A stretch of 64,000 nt of DNA from Rachicladosporium sp. CCFEE 5018 (Eukaryota > Ascomycota > Dothideomycetes > Cladosporiales > Cladosporiaceae). Where the stretch lies: assembly GCA_002077045.2 (NCBI GenBank), contig KZ111143.1:587733-651732 (forward strand), given 5' to 3'. The position numbers were made by a program, and so were the translations under genes. Shown piece by piece: positions 9,675 to 20,068 of the stretch. Every line of letters starts with the position of its first letter. Position 1 is the first letter of the stretch. The notes under the pieces are model-generated. The model made no database searches. It was given only the letters and a program-made list of their open reading frames with translations, and was not told where the DNA came from.

Positions 9675-10313
9675 TCATCTGCAGCCCCCAAGCCTGGCCT
9701 TGAGCTTTCTGAAACCTCCAAGCGCCTTTGAGAACGTCTTCTGATTCCAGACTTTGCCGTCGTGGGCCTTCACCAACGCCTTGATCGTACGTACAAGTGG
9801 AGCATTGTAGCACGAGATAACATCGATGAACTCACACCCTCCCGGATCAGGATCGCCAATGCGGCAGTGCACGATACCGCTGCGACAAACTTCGAGCTCC
9901 ATCTTGAACTCGTCTTGTTGGCACGGATACCGGTCAAGGTTGGCCTTGAAAGTAACCTTGCGCAGACTGCGGATCATGTCGGCGCCCAGGCTGCGAATCC
10001 GTTCTCTTGCCTGTCTGACGTCTGCTAGTGCACCTTTCTTGCTGTCGTTCACGTAGATTTGAAAATGCGTGCAGGAGTAGAAGATGGGGAGCGCTTCGGC
10101 ACGAAGTTGGTGGCAGGTCAGAGTGAGAGGCGGCTGCCAGTCCCCGTCAGTCACTGTGCAGCTGGTTCCATGTGGCTCGGACAGGACTAAGGAATAGATC
10201 TCGTTGCGGAGTTCAGGAGGGAGCTCGAAGAACTTCTTTCCTGGAGGCTGAGTGGTGGGCTCGGCTTGGTCGGAACGGTGCAGTATTTGCTTGGTGGTTT
10301 GCTGTGTCGGCAT
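9675..10313 (-). CDS. F-box-like (LPxELR) family protein, tandem copy 1
   Basis: 212 aa from the ATG at 10313. The frame is open a further 54 codons upstream without an ATG, so an upstream exon is possible. Motifs in order are FFELPPELRNEIYSLVL, WQPPLTLTCHQLRAEALPIF, an LRKV block, and a C-terminal KVWNQKTFSKALGGF. The second block is nearly the same as in the broken copy to its right (WQPSLTMTCRQLRRESLPIF), so the two are close paralogs. There is no Cys-rich N-terminal motif in this exon, although CSVLC is encoded just upstream of the ATG. It is the first of four same-strand neighbours. Its function is unknown. Confidence 0.7.
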   Translation of the reverse strand: MPTQQTTKQILHRSDQAEPTTQPPGKKFFELPPELRNEIYSLVLSEPHGTSCTVTDGDWQPPLTLTCHQLRAEALPIFYSCTHFQIYVNDSKKGALADVRQARERIRSLGADMIRSLRKVTFKANLDRYPCQQDEFKMELEVCRSGIVHCRIGDPDPGGCEFIDVISCYNAPLVRTIKALVKAHDGKVWNQKTFSKALGGFRKLKARLGGCR

Positions 10314-10829
10314 GGCTCTGGTGGGAAGACCAGGAGTAGTACCCGGGACTGCCGCGTTGACGAGGCTGGGGCAGAGTACTGAACAAGTCGGGCGTGGTGG
10401 GTTGATCCTTGTCGAATCAGAAGAGAATTGTGAGAAGGTGACCAATGCGTACTGCAGGCAGAAATTTCGCAGCACTCAATCGACCCCATCAGACGCCGTG
10501 AGGCCAAGTCGGCAGAGCCAGTGAAGCGAACCGGAAATGTAGTGAAGCACATGTACCATAGTTCTGATACAAGTGAAAGATTTGTGGACGTATATGGTAG
10601 CTGAGAATAAATACAAGGCCAGGATCATACGATTTATGAGTGAGCCGGGAAGTCAATCAATGATCAGTTTTGCAAGTGTTCAAGTGCGCCACGACGATCG
10701 ACCAGAAGAATTCATGTCACGCGCCCCAAAGTGATCCAGCCCAATATTTGCAGTGACGACAGCAGCCTCATGCAACTTCGCAACACACCAGCCCACCAGG
10801 AATACGCCCCTGATGCCCATAAAGTCAGT
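10314..10829. other. Intergenic region
   Basis: About 515 bp between tandem copy 1 and the end of the broken copy 2. It is expected to carry the promoter of copy 1. No gene was recognised. Confidence 0.5.
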
Positions 10830-11705
10830 TCACCACCACTCATCCGCCTCCACTTTTCTGGCCCGAGTGACGAACTCCAGGAACTCGTCAAACACTTCAT
10901 ATCTCCATATTTGCGCATCCAACACTTCGACCGCGAGGTACAAGAGACGCCTGACCTACCAATTCAACCACCCTAGACCTCTGTGCTGCTCGTTCTCGAT
11001 GTGGTCGTTTGCGCACAGCGCCTCCTTGTCAATGTAAATAACACATGCCGCTTGCCCATTACTTCCAACATCGATGACGAAGTCGACTTCTAAGGGTTCT
11101 GCGCGATATTCCAGCCCAAATGCGAAGTGAACTGTCACATTCGTCATAAGGCTCACGTTTTCGTCGCCGATAGCGCAGATCCAGCGTTGCGCCTCTGCAG
11201 TACAGTACTCATTGTACGGTCTAGGACCTTCGGGAGGACGCGCGATGCGGAAGCAGGAGCAGGAGTAGAAGATCGGGAGGCTTTCTCGGCGGAGCTGACG
11301 ACAGGTCATGGTGAGGCTGGGTTGCCACGCGTCAGCGTGGTTGATGCATGGCCCAGAAAACACGAGTTCGTAGATCTGCAGGCGGATCTCTGCGGGTAGA
11401 TCAAACAGTGTCTTTGTTTGGGGCGGGAGGAAGAAAGGTAGATGCTCGAAGTCGCGAAGATGCTGTTCGAAGGTGGTGTCCTGGAAGTATGCTTCACAGT
11501 GGCACCTCCATGGTTTGTCGCAGATGCAGCCTTCACATGGACCGTGTGTGGTTCATGCGATCGTGCGCTTGTTTTTGCAGCGTTGCCTCTTCCGACTGAG
11601 ATGGCCCTGATAGCTGGAGCCGGGGACGGTAGCGTAGTTGTGGGCTGGCGCGTCACGATCGAGATGTGATGGCGTTGCGTGTATAGCGATGCGGTGAAGA
11701 TCCAT
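10830..11705 (-). pseudogene. F-box-like family copy 2, broken by two in-frame stops
   Basis: One reading frame runs from an ATG at 11705 to a TGA at 10830-10832. Only two internal stops interrupt it: TGA at 11553-11555 and TAG at 10956-10958. Between them lie a Cys cluster (CEGCICDKPWRCHC), FDLPAEIRLQIYELVFSG, WQPSLTMTCRQLRRESLPIF and the LxxV block. Beyond the TAG the same frame still encodes 41 residues (RRLLYLAVEVLDAQIWRYEV...) that fit the C-terminal W/L helix of the intact copies. No GT...AG intron of sensible length removes either stop without deleting conserved residues. The simplest reading is a recent pseudogene; sequencing error or stop readthrough are alternatives. Confidence 0.7.
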
Positions 11706-11856
11706 TCGAGGATTGGTGCTGACAGTCTCGAGGGTCAACAGCAGACCGCGCTATCGAGTGTGAAGTCGCGTGTCAGGTAAGATTTGCTCTTGCCGTTCCG
11801 CTTAGTGAACAAACAGAAGTGCCAAGTCTTCCGCCTCGGGCACCCACGCGGTCAAC

Positions 11857-12708
11857 TCAGCCTTCACTTACGATCTGTTCCGGACTTATCTCGCGGTTGT
11901 GCAGTTCATGTAGTATCGCCAGGAGACTCTTGACGTCCCAAGGCCCCCCTTCGCTCTCTGCGATCATTTCCTCCAAGACCTGGATCGGCTGCCGTGACCT
12001 AAATTGGTACCCTATCGTTGAGCTACTTAGGTCGCAGGGATTCCAGGTTGCGCCACCGTGCGACCCAAGCAGTAGGTGAATGTTCAAGACCGCAGGCGGT
12101 TTGTTCTTGACTGCTACAGGCCACTGCAGCACAACATTGCGCAAATGACGAACGTTGTAATCGCCCATCGCACACAGCCACTGGGCGGCGGTGCGACCGC
12201 TTTCCCAAGCGTCGAACTTGAACTCATTGACCTGGAAGAAAATCGGCAATGCCTCTTCGCGCAATTGTCGCGAAGCCAGTGTTAGGGGCGGTTGGTACCT
12301 AGGACGAACCAAGACTTGATATCGGATCGCCCGGCGCTGATCGAGCGCATAGGCGTATATTTCTTCTCGCAGCTCGCATGGAAGATGGAAGAGGCGAAAT
12401 TTGCCGTCCGGCTCACTAGTCGGCGGTGGCGTGGTGGGATCTTTGTAGTCGAGAGGAGAGCAATAGCATTCTTTGCTGTTGTTGGCGACGCAAGTAAAGC
12501 AAAACGAGGGCTCAGCACAGTGCCGTGGGGCCCGTAGCCTTATTCGTCTGCAACTGATACAGTAAGTCGGAGCCAGCAATCCGCGCACACAGGGTGAGGA
12601 AGGGCGTGGTGGAGGTCGCACGTCCATCCTCCTGGCATTGGGTTTGTCAAACTTCGCAGTCGTGCGCCAGAGGCGATCTGTCGCTTTAATCTCATGCACG
12701 GTCAACAT
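11857..12708 (-). CDS. F-box-like family protein with N-terminal Cys/His motif, tandem copy 3
   Basis: 283 aa in a single frame from an ATG. The N-terminal part has C-x2-C, then H-C-x5-C-x2-C-x7-C-x-C (RHCAEPSFCFTC then CYC), at about residues 50-84. That spacing suggests a small zinc-binding fold. The family region follows: FHLPCELREEIYAYALDQRR, PPLTLASRQLREEALPIFF, YNVRHLRNVVLQWPV, and the C-terminal GGPWDVKSLLAILHELHNRE. It aligns along its whole length with the copy at 13314-14159, so the pair arose by tandem duplication. Role unknown. F-box-like proteins may select substrates for ubiquitination, and the Cys motif could mediate protein or nucleic-acid contact (inference). Confidence 0.75.
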   Translation of the reverse strand: MLTVHEIKATDRLWRTTAKFDKPNARRMDVRPPPRPSSPCVRGLLAPTYCISCRRIRLRAPRHCAEPSFCFTCVANNSKECYCSPLDYKDPTTPPPTSEPDGKFRLFHLPCELREEIYAYALDQRRAIRYQVLVRPRYQPPLTLASRQLREEALPIFFQVNEFKFDAWESGRTAAQWLCAMGDYNVRHLRNVVLQWPVAVKNKPPAVLNIHLLLGSHGGATWNPCDLSSSTIGYQFRSRQPIQVLEEMIAESEGGPWDVKSLLAILHELHNREISPEQIVSEG

Positions 12709-13313
12709 TGTGACTGGAGCACTGTTACATGGTCGACTCGAGAGTCAAGTGAGAAGCCCTGAGGTTCATGAAAGGTCGATGCTGATGTGAACCAACGCAC
12801 CTGCGTCGACGGCACAGCCTACATGGGCGCTTAACGCTGAGGCTTGGCAGCGCCGCAGGCGACCAAATCGAGACTCCGAAGCCTATCGCGAATTGTGTTT
12901 ATTTGCGGCGATGAACGGTGCCGATTTCAAGACGCTACATTGCCAGTGTGCAGCAAGTCTTCCGGACGTGCAGCATCGATGTTGCTGCCTGGTGGTAGGA
13001 CAAGGATATTGCTTCAAGTTGCTCATGACAGCGTGCTGAACACATTCTCCTCACTGACCATATGCTGCCATTCTGTATCTAAGGTGCAGTGCAATGTATG
13101 TGTATTGCACACACGAGGCAGGAGACGCCGATGACGCCGGTGGTATAGATAGCAGCCGCGTCGATGGACCATGGGCCGTTATCCCCTCTCTGCCATGAGA
13201 TCGACTGCGTTCTCACGGCGCGGCAGACGACAGTAGTGTCCCACACGGAATCTTGATGGCCCGATGCCCCAGCATGTGAGCGCTTCATCTTCAGCATTCC
13301 ATTCCCAGCGCGA
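12709..13313. other. Intergenic region between tandem copies
   Basis: About 600 bp between copies 3 and 4, expected to hold the copy 3 promoter. I found no remnant of a further family member and no repeat. Confidence 0.5.
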
Positions 13314-14159
13314 TCAAGCTCTCATGTAACTCGCATCAGTGTCCTTCAAAGATTGTCCGTGGTTGTGCAGCTCGCAAAGTAGTCCTGCCAACGCTCTGAC
13401 ATCCCAAGGCTGGCCCTTACTCGCTGCCATCCTCCTTCCGAGGATCTCTCTTGCCTGTCGTGATCTACCTTGATAGCCTGCGGAGTCGCTAAAGGGGAAG
13501 TCAAGCTCCCAGGTTGCGCCCCCATTTTTGTCAAGCACCAAACATGTCCTGCAATGCGGTCTTACGTTGTACTGGTGCTTGAGCGATACAGGCCACTGCA
13601 GCACAACGTTGCGTAAGAACTGTGCGTTGTGATCGCCCAGTCCCTTCAGCCATCGAAGCGCTGTGTCGTTCTTCCAGACATCGAAGTAAAACGTATTGAC
13701 CGTGAATAGCATAGGTAGAGTTTCCTCCCGCACCTGTCGAGAGACACGAGTGAGTGCCGGCTGATACCACTCTCTCGGCACGCCTATGTCCTGAGAGGCT
13801 CGTCTTTGGTCCAAGGCATAGGCGAAGATCTGCTCTCGGAGCTCGTAAGGTAGATCCAGTAGCCCAAATTTGCCTTCTGTGTAGGTGGTCAACTGCGCGG
13901 CTCGATCATCGTTATGACCATCTGATGGGCAGATGCACTTTGCCGTTATGTCGGTCCCGCAGGTGTAACAGTATTGAGTCATCACGCAATGTCGTCCTCG
14001 CATGCCGTGGCATAGGCGGCAGCGCACCATGGGCAGGAAGCCATTCGAGCATTGCGTTGGACAGTATCGCGAAGGGCTCGCATTCCGCGTTGCGACGAAC
14101 GTTTCACCCGGAATTGAGCTCCAATGGCGAAGGCTGTTCCTGTAAGTGATTACGTCCAT
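13314..14159 (-). CDS. F-box-like family protein with N-terminal Cys/His motif, tandem copy 4
   Basis: 281 aa from an ATG, a full-length paralog of the preceding gene. The N-terminal motif is C-x2-C-x6-H-C-x5-C-x2-C-x7-C-x-C (CRLC, RHCVMTQYCYTC, CIC), with an extra CPTQC just before it. The family region includes LLDLPYELREQIFAYALDQR, ALTRVSRQVREETLPMLF, HNAQFLRNVVLQWPV and QPWDVRALAGLLCELHNHG. The block LRNVVLQWPV is identical to copy 3, which indicates recent duplication or constraint. No intron is needed. It lies head-to-tail with copy 3 on the reverse strand. Function is not known; what is seen is the shared architecture. Confidence 0.75.
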   Translation of the reverse strand: MDVITYRNSLRHWSSIPGETFVATRNASPSRYCPTQCSNGFLPMVRCRLCHGMRGRHCVMTQYCYTCGTDITAKCICPSDGHNDDRAAQLTTYTEGKFGLLDLPYELREQIFAYALDQRRASQDIGVPREWYQPALTRVSRQVREETLPMLFTVNTFYFDVWKNDTALRWLKGLGDHNAQFLRNVVLQWPVSLKHQYNVRPHCRTCLVLDKNGGATWELDFPFSDSAGYQGRSRQAREILGRRMAASKGQPWDVRALAGLLCELHNHGQSLKDTDASYMRA

Positions 14160-14870
14160 AATGTGATATATGGATTGTCTGCTGAGGTGAACTGCTTTGA
14201 AGGAGTAGATTTCGAATACGAAATATGACTCTACATGTGTAGACTCACTCAGACTGCACCGCCCACTCCGGCGCTTCGAGCACAGGAGTCACGGCAAGCA
14301 TCTACGCCGTACGCCCGCCTGACCAGCACGAAGGGACAACACAACTCTTACGGCGATGGCGCAGTATCAAGGTGTACCATTGAGGGCGGTCCAATGCTTC
14401 ACAGCGGATGGTGTGTAGAGTGAGCATCTATGCGATTTGCGTATTGTGGGAGTGGCAGTGTTCAGGTGAGCTGTCGATCGATCCAGTGCTGAGTGACCTG
14501 CGCGGAGCACTTCATCGCAATGTGAATTCCAATAGTGATCGGGTGAGAAGATGTATTGATGGATCGACCAGAAGGGAGAAAATAGCAAAAGAAATCGCAC
14601 GATCGAACGCGAGATCTTGGTGCCAAAGATTGAGAAGTCGGCTTATTACGGTAGGCCAAGGATTCATCTGGTAAAAGGCAAGGTGAATGCTAGTTAACCC
14701 AACCGCGCCGTGGATAAGATTTGGAAAACCACTATATATATACACAATCTTGAGATGGTGATGTCTGTCTCACGTGGGAGGTGCATGATGAGAGATGATT
14801 CTCAAGATAATGGAAGTGTGGATTGCAGCGACGGTGATAGTGGCTTGCCATACTTACATTAGGATGTTAT
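14160..14870. other. Intergenic region
   Basis: About 710 bp between F-box-like copy 4 and the BLI-3-like gene. A TATA-like run (ctatatatatac) lies near 14733. No gene, repeat or RNA was recognised. Confidence 0.5.
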
Positions 14871-15740
14871 CTACAACTCCGACTTGGACTTCGAGAGATT
14901 GCCGTCTTGCTCTCTTGCCTTGTTGATCTCAGCCTCCTTCAACTCTCGCAAAAGCCCTGTGACTGCGACTCCGCCGGTCATCGTAGCGACACCAATCTCC
15001 TTCATGAAACCAAGCGGGTTGGTGTTATGCTTCCAGTACGAGATGTCTGCAGCGAGTGATCAGTAGACGGCTCCATAATACACACTTGATCATACAGAGG
15101 CATACACTTCGCCCTGATCTCTATCAATCTCATCCTGGGGTCCTCTGGCCCGCCAGTATGTACGCCATCGCCCAAGTCTCCGAACCACGCGCTTGTAGCC
15201 TTGGAGTATACCTCCTTAATTCTCGGGTCATCGTTCGAAGTGGTCACGGCCTCGCCGGTGACGGAGATCCAATCTTGTGTGGTTGAGTTGTGGAAGGAAA
15301 CATTCACGTCCTTGACTTTCTCGAGGTCGGTGAACTTCTGGCTGTGGCCGTTGGCGAGGAAGAGGAAGTCAGGGCCAGAGCGCTTGGCTACTGCCATTGC
15401 GCGGCCGACGGGCTATTGGGAAAATATATCAGTATCGGAGTTTGCTCTGGGTTAGGGCAGCAGAAAGACGTACACCAACGCCAGGGCGGAAGGTGCCCAG
15501 GATGCCGATCTTGAGGCCATCAGATATCGAGTAAAAGTCTTTCAGTGACTCCTCGAAGGAGACATCTGTGTCGTATTGCTTGGAGACGCTGGGGTCGGTC
15601 TTGGAGTCGATCTCCTGCTTGGTGAGCGTCGCGGGCATCCTGAATGTATTTGCGGTGGTGAAAGCGCGGAAAGTGGTAGTGTGCTTGAAAGCAAAGGGTT
15701 TGGCAGATAATGAAATGAGTGCACATCGGGTACAGAACAT
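14871..15740 (-). CDS. BLI-3-like FMN-binding split-barrel protein (pyridoxamine 5'-phosphate oxidase superfamily)
   Basis: Three exons: 15474-15740, 15106-15412 and 14871-15046, with introns of 61 and 59 nt (GTACGT...AATAG and GTATGC...TGCAG). Spliced, they encode 249 aa. Landmarks are AMAVAKRSGPDFLFL, TQDWISVTGEA, AWFGDLGDGVHTGGPEDPRM and AKYISYWKHN across the second junction. These match the Neurospora BLI-3 (blue-light-inducible 3) family, which has an FMN-binding general-stress-protein fold of unknown substrate. The first 34 residues are rich in Ser, Thr, Phe and Arg and look like a mitochondrial presequence; an internal ATG at 15638 gives the usual shorter form. It is divergent from the aldo-keto reductase. 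Family fit is strong, physiological role is not. Confidence 0.88.
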
Positions 15741-16387
15741 GATAGCTGTGAATATATAGCTACCTCGCGATACTCCACCTCATAAACATTGAGCTCATTG
15801 ACATTGTGTGCTCCAAGATCTACAGAACGCGCCGGATGACGCGTTGGGAGGCGCGTGGTGACAAGTCATGATGCAAGAGCTGCACGGTAGAGGGTACAGG
15901 ATGTCTTGAACGTGCTCGAGAGCGGCTAGCACTGCGAAATGCTCCCGTGTACCTGGACGGAGGTCCGTCCGGGTGGTGGATGCTGTTGCGATGGTCGATG
16001 GAGCGGGATCAGAGATGCCCGGAAGCCGTAGGGACGAGTTGCGCCACTGAGTCTGACCTGGCTTGGCGTGCTCGATTCGCGATGTTTGCATGGTACTGCG
16101 AGCTTGAGCTGTGCGTGAAACTGTTTGCTTGGAAAAGGTGCAACAGAATGATTGAACGGAGAGGGTGTGATTGCAAAGCATACTGCCGGATGAATGCCAC
16201 GCGATGTGACGAAATGCATTGACGTGATGGAGGGGTATGGCCAAAAGTACGGCGATAGCAACGGACATAAGATAGTTGCTCAATGGAAGATATTGATCAT
16301 ACCGACACTCGCGTCTAGTCTTCGAACCAACCTCCCATTCTCTCAAGCAATCTCAATCCGCACGAACAATCTCTTAGCTCACCCAAG
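15741..16387. promoter_or_regulatory. Divergent promoter region, BLI-3-like / aldo-keto reductase
   Basis: About 650 bp shared by two divergent redox genes. The open frames inside have no domain. Co-regulation is possible but nothing in the sequence proves it. Confidence 0.4.
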
Positions 16388-17469
16388 ATGGCTTCAAAGT
16401 ACCCCCAGCGCAAGATCGGCGACGACTCTGTCTCGGCCCAAGGTCTAGGATGCATGGGCATGAGCTTCGCCTACACCAGCTACGGTGGCTTCGATGACAA
16501 GGAGAGTCTTGAAGTGCTTACGAAAGCTGCCGACTTGGGCATCACCTTCTGGGACACCTCAGGTACGTTCAGCAGAAGTCGAAGGGTCCACATGCGCTGA
16601 CCCGCCCAGACATCTATGGTCCGCACACTAACGAGAAGCTCATTGGCAAGTGGTTCAAAGAGACGGGTCGCAGATCCGAAATATTCTTAGCATCCAAATT
16701 TGCCAACGTGGTGGAGAACGGGAAGATAGTAGGAGTTCGTGGTGACAAGGAGTATGTAAAGCAGGCTTGCAAGGACAGTTTGGAGCGACTTGGTGTCGAT
16801 CACATCGATCTGTATTACCAGCATCGCGTGGACGATCAGACGCCGATCGAAGAGACCGTACAAGCGATGGCAGACTTGAAGAACGAAGGGAAGATCAGAT
16901 ACTTAGGCTTGTCCGAATGCTCTGCGAAGACGCTCCGGAGGGCACACGCAGTGCATCCTATCGCCGCCGCGCAGATGGAATACTCACCGTTCGCGCTCGA
17001 GATCGAATCCGAGCAGACTGACTTCTTGAAGACTGCAAGAGAGCTTGGCGTCAAGATTGTGGCGTACTCGCCTCTTGGTCGTGGGATCGTGACCAACACA
17101 ATCAAGTCCCGCGATGACTTCGACGAGAAAGACTCGCGCAAGAATCACCCTCGATTCTCAGAAGAACACTTCGCAGACAACCTGAAGCTCGTGGAGACTA
17201 TGGCGGAAGTTGCGAAACAGAAAGGGTGTACGCCGGGACAGTTGGTGCTGGCTTGGGTACTCGCGCAGGGCGAGGACTTTATTCCGATCCCTGGAACGAA
17301 GAGAGAAAAGTACCTGATCGAAAACGCCGACGCTGTGAAAGTCACGTTCAGCAAGCAAGACGAGGCTGATATCCGCAAGGCGATCGATAGTGTCGGAGGT
17401 TCCAAAGGTCTCCGGTATCCCGAGGCCATGATGGCCAAGTGCTTCGGCGATAGTCCCGAATTGAAGTAG
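16388..17469 (+). CDS. Aldo-keto reductase (AKR13/YakC-like)
   Basis: Two exons, 16388-16562 and 16610-17469, with a 47-nt intron (GTACGT...CCCAG), give 344 aa. The aldo-keto reductase tetrad is visible: Asp in FWDTSD, Tyr in DIYGPHTNE (created across the splice junction), Lys in FLASKF and His in DLYYQHRVD. Further family signatures are GLGCMGMS, MEYSPFALEIE, VAYSPLGRG and IPGTKREKYLIENA, the last being the NADPH-binding site. The pattern fits the AKR13 group, NADPH-dependent reductases of aldehydes and ketones in the cytosol. The in vivo substrate cannot be told from sequence. The gene is complete. Confidence 0.93.
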
Positions 17470-18369
17470 AGAAAAGCGTGCCGCTGTAGACTCCGATATC
17501 CACGTGTGCTACTCCACAGGCACAGCTCCAGACTTCTCACATGCATGTCCAGCTGCCGTTGAGCGTGGTTGCCCAGTCTTGCATTCTGCCATTTGTGTGG
17601 AGAACAGGTCCGTTGGGCCAGTCGCATTGCGCGAGTGAAAGTTGGCAAAATCAGCCAAGCATGAAGCATTCATGCAATCATAGCGGTTTTGAGGAGCGAT
17701 ATGAACGTCAATCGCGCCAACAGGCACATGTCCTCAAACAGCAACATGCCACGGTTTTTTTCTGATCGAATTGAAGTCACAGCCAGTCCATATTATGATG
17801 TTATCAGCCGCACCGTTTGGCGTCCAAATTGCAATGATCTCCTCAGCCCTCCGGCGCTAAGGTTGGGCCCGCCGTTCCTGCATAAGCGAGATTACCTCGT
17901 GGAAAGCCAAAACCTTCTATACAGTTGATCACCTCCCAGGGCCCCCGTCTCGTTCAATTTCTGACACTATCGACAACCTGCGCGTCTAGGAACAGCTGCT
18001 TCTCGTGTCTTCACACTCTTTTACCGCACTCCAGTCTAGTGCACCACACTCATTTGAGTCGAGACCACCTTACATTCCGTGAGACACTACCACGAGCCAA
18101 TCGCTATCAACAAACCCTAGCATTCCAGCGCCTTGCCAAACAGCTGCAGTATCACCTGAGACTGTAAGTTAGCCCTTGGTTCTTCACGAGCGAGCAGCCC
18201 CAGACCGTCTACATGAATTGCATGAGCAACAGCACAATGAGTGTGTTGACCGCATTGTACCTCATGGACTCCGTGATCCTCGCGACGACTTGATCATAAC
18301 AGCACGAACACAGACTGACACCGCTGGCCGGCAGTATCACGCGCATTACTACTCAAGACATCTATCATC
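17470..18369. promoter_or_regulatory. Upstream region and 5' leader of the GH17 gene
   Basis: About 900 bp. A likely 5' UTR intron is at 18164-18334: donor GTAAGT, branch-like CTGAC about 20 nt before the acceptor GGCAG. Its removal would place the transcript start upstream of 18164. No coding gene was recognised. Confidence 0.45.
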
Positions 18370-19560
18370 ATGAAGGCTGGTCTCTTCACTCTCGCGGCGC
18401 TGTCCGCAGTCGCTGTCGCGCAGCCAGCACACAACCACCGCCACCGCCATGCCAAGAAGGACGTTGCGTACGTTACTGACGTCGAATACGTGACCGCAAC
18501 GGCACAGGGCCCGGTCGTCTACGTCGATGCTAACGGCAACCCTATCTCGACCTCCTACCCAGCTGAGGCTGCGCCGACTGTTGCGGCCGCTGCCTACTCG
18601 GCACCTGCCCCCGTTGCGCCAGCACCATCTCCAGAGACGAGCGCGTACGTCGCGCCTTCGTCGGCTGCTGCGCCGCCACCGCCAGCGTACACTGCCCCTG
18701 CTGCATCCAGCGCCCCAGCATACAGTGCGCCAGCTTCGTCTTCATCCGCTGCGCCCCCAGCTACCAGCTCTGAGGCAAGCTCCACCGGTCACGGCATCAC
18801 CTACTCCCCGTACAAGGGCGACGGCAACTGCAAGTCCGCCGATGAGGTCACGAAGGACTTTGGTGGCATCAACGGCTACGGCATTGTCCGCATTTACGGC
18901 ACCGACTGCAACCAGGTCCCCAATGTCCTGTCTGCCGCTACCGCAAAGGGCATGAAGGTCTTCGCAGGAATCTACAACATCAACAACGTGGCCGCCGAGG
19001 CTCAGCTTATCATTGACGCCGCCAAGAGCAACTGGGGTGCCATTGACACTGTCTCCGTCGGCAACGAGGGTGTCAACTCCGGACAGTACACTGTCGACCA
19101 GGTCGCTGGTGCCGTCTCGTCTGCCAAGAGCATCCTGTCCGGCGCCGGTTACTCCGGCCCAGTCGTCACCGTCGACACCTTCGTCGCTATCATCGCCAAC
19201 CCAGGTCTCTGCAACGTCGGTGACTACGTCGCTGCCAACTGCCACGCCTTCTTCGACAGCTCCAAGACTGCCGATGAGGCAGGTGCCTTCGTCCTCTCCC
19301 AGGTGCAGCGCGTGTCCGCCGCATGCGGTGGCAAGAAGACCGTCATCACCGAATCTGGCTGGCCTTCCGCCGGTTCTGCCAATGGTGCTGCCATTCCCAG
19401 CCCCGGTAACCAGCAGGCTGCTGTCAGCTCCATCAAGTCCGCTTTCTCGAGCAACATCTTCCTCTTCACTGCGTACAACGACTACTGGAAGAAGGACAAC
19501 GCCGGTACTTTCGGCGCTGAGCACCACTACGGTATCCTCGGTGACTGCCCGTCTGGTTAG
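18370..19560 (+). CDS. GH17 cell-wall beta-1,3-glucanase/glucanosyltransferase (Scw4/BtgE-like)
   Basis: 396 aa, intronless in the coding part. A signal peptide (MKAGLFTLAALSAVAVA) is followed by a His/Lys-rich stretch, then an Ala/Pro/Ser-rich linker to about residue 140 that is probably O-mannosylated. The GH17 catalytic domain fills the rest, with the acid/base Glu in SVGNEGVNSG (residue 233) and the nucleophile in VITESGWPSAG (residue 328). This layout matches yeast Scw4/Scw10 and Aspergillus BtgE, secreted proteins bound to the wall that remodel beta-glucan. The coding region has very high GC at third positions and few rare codons, as in highly expressed genes. That bias also creates a long spurious antisense frame. 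No GPI signal is seen. Confidence 0.92.
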   Translation: MKAGLFTLAALSAVAVAQPAHNHRHRHAKKDVAYVTDVEYVTATAQGPVVYVDANGNPISTSYPAEAAPTVAAAAYSAPAPVAPAPSPETSAYVAPSSAAAPPPPAYTAPAASSAPAYSAPASSSSAAPPATSSEASSTGHGITYSPYKGDGNCKSADEVTKDFGGINGYGIVRIYGTDCNQVPNVLSAATAKGMKVFAGIYNINNVAAEAQLIIDAAKSNWGAIDTVSVGNEGVNSGQYTVDQVAGAVSSAKSILSGAGYSGPVVTVDTFVAIIANPGLCNVGDYVAANCHAFFDSSKTADEAGAFVLSQVQRVSAACGGKKTVITESGWPSAGSANGAAIPSPGNQQAAVSSIKSAFSSNIFLFTAYNDYWKKDNAGTFGAEHHYGILGDCPSG

Positions 19561-20068
19561 ATCGAGCGTCCAGTATCGCGCAGCAGCCATTTCGGCTACG
19601 AGGTGTACAGCTTTCAGGTGGGAAAGGGGATTGCATAGCGCGAGGCAAGGTGGTGGAAAACTCACGGATTTCGTTTCTCCTTTCTTTGGTGGGTGGTCAG
19701 CGGACTTCGCGTGGGACGCAAGTCTGCGGAGTTGGTGAGGTGGCTTAAAAGCTACCTGTGCTACTGCGCTCTGCGTGTACATACGAATGAAAGCTCTTGC
19801 ACGAACCTTCTTCACCCTCTTCTCGTCACACCATGTCTGCGAATGTGCGACTAATGTAATGTAGTCCTGTGTCGGCAAGCCGGACGATATGGAAGCTCAG
19901 AAGCCGAAACGAACGTCACTTCTCCATGCATAACTTAACGTTTTGAGCTCCATGTTATACTTCTCCAGATCAATTTCACTGTCATTGCCGAAACCACAGA
20001 GTCCTGCTGACAATCTCAGGACTTGACTCCGGCGACTCTCACGCGCCTCGCGTCCAGCTCCTGCAGCC
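19561..20068. other. Intergenic region
   Basis: About 510 bp that should hold the GH17 3' UTR and the promoter of the isoaspartate methyltransferase. Nothing else was recognised. Confidence 0.5.

Noticed and set aside
15795..16346. Reverse-strand frame of 183 codons between the BLI-3-like gene and the aldo-keto reductase
   Set aside because: Low-complexity composition, no domain, and it overlaps the expected divergent promoter.
18742..19878. Reverse-strand open frame of 378 codons opposite the GH17 gene
   Set aside because: It is a shadow produced by strong GC bias at third positions of the GH17 coding sequence; its composition is repetitive Val/Asp/Gly with no domain.
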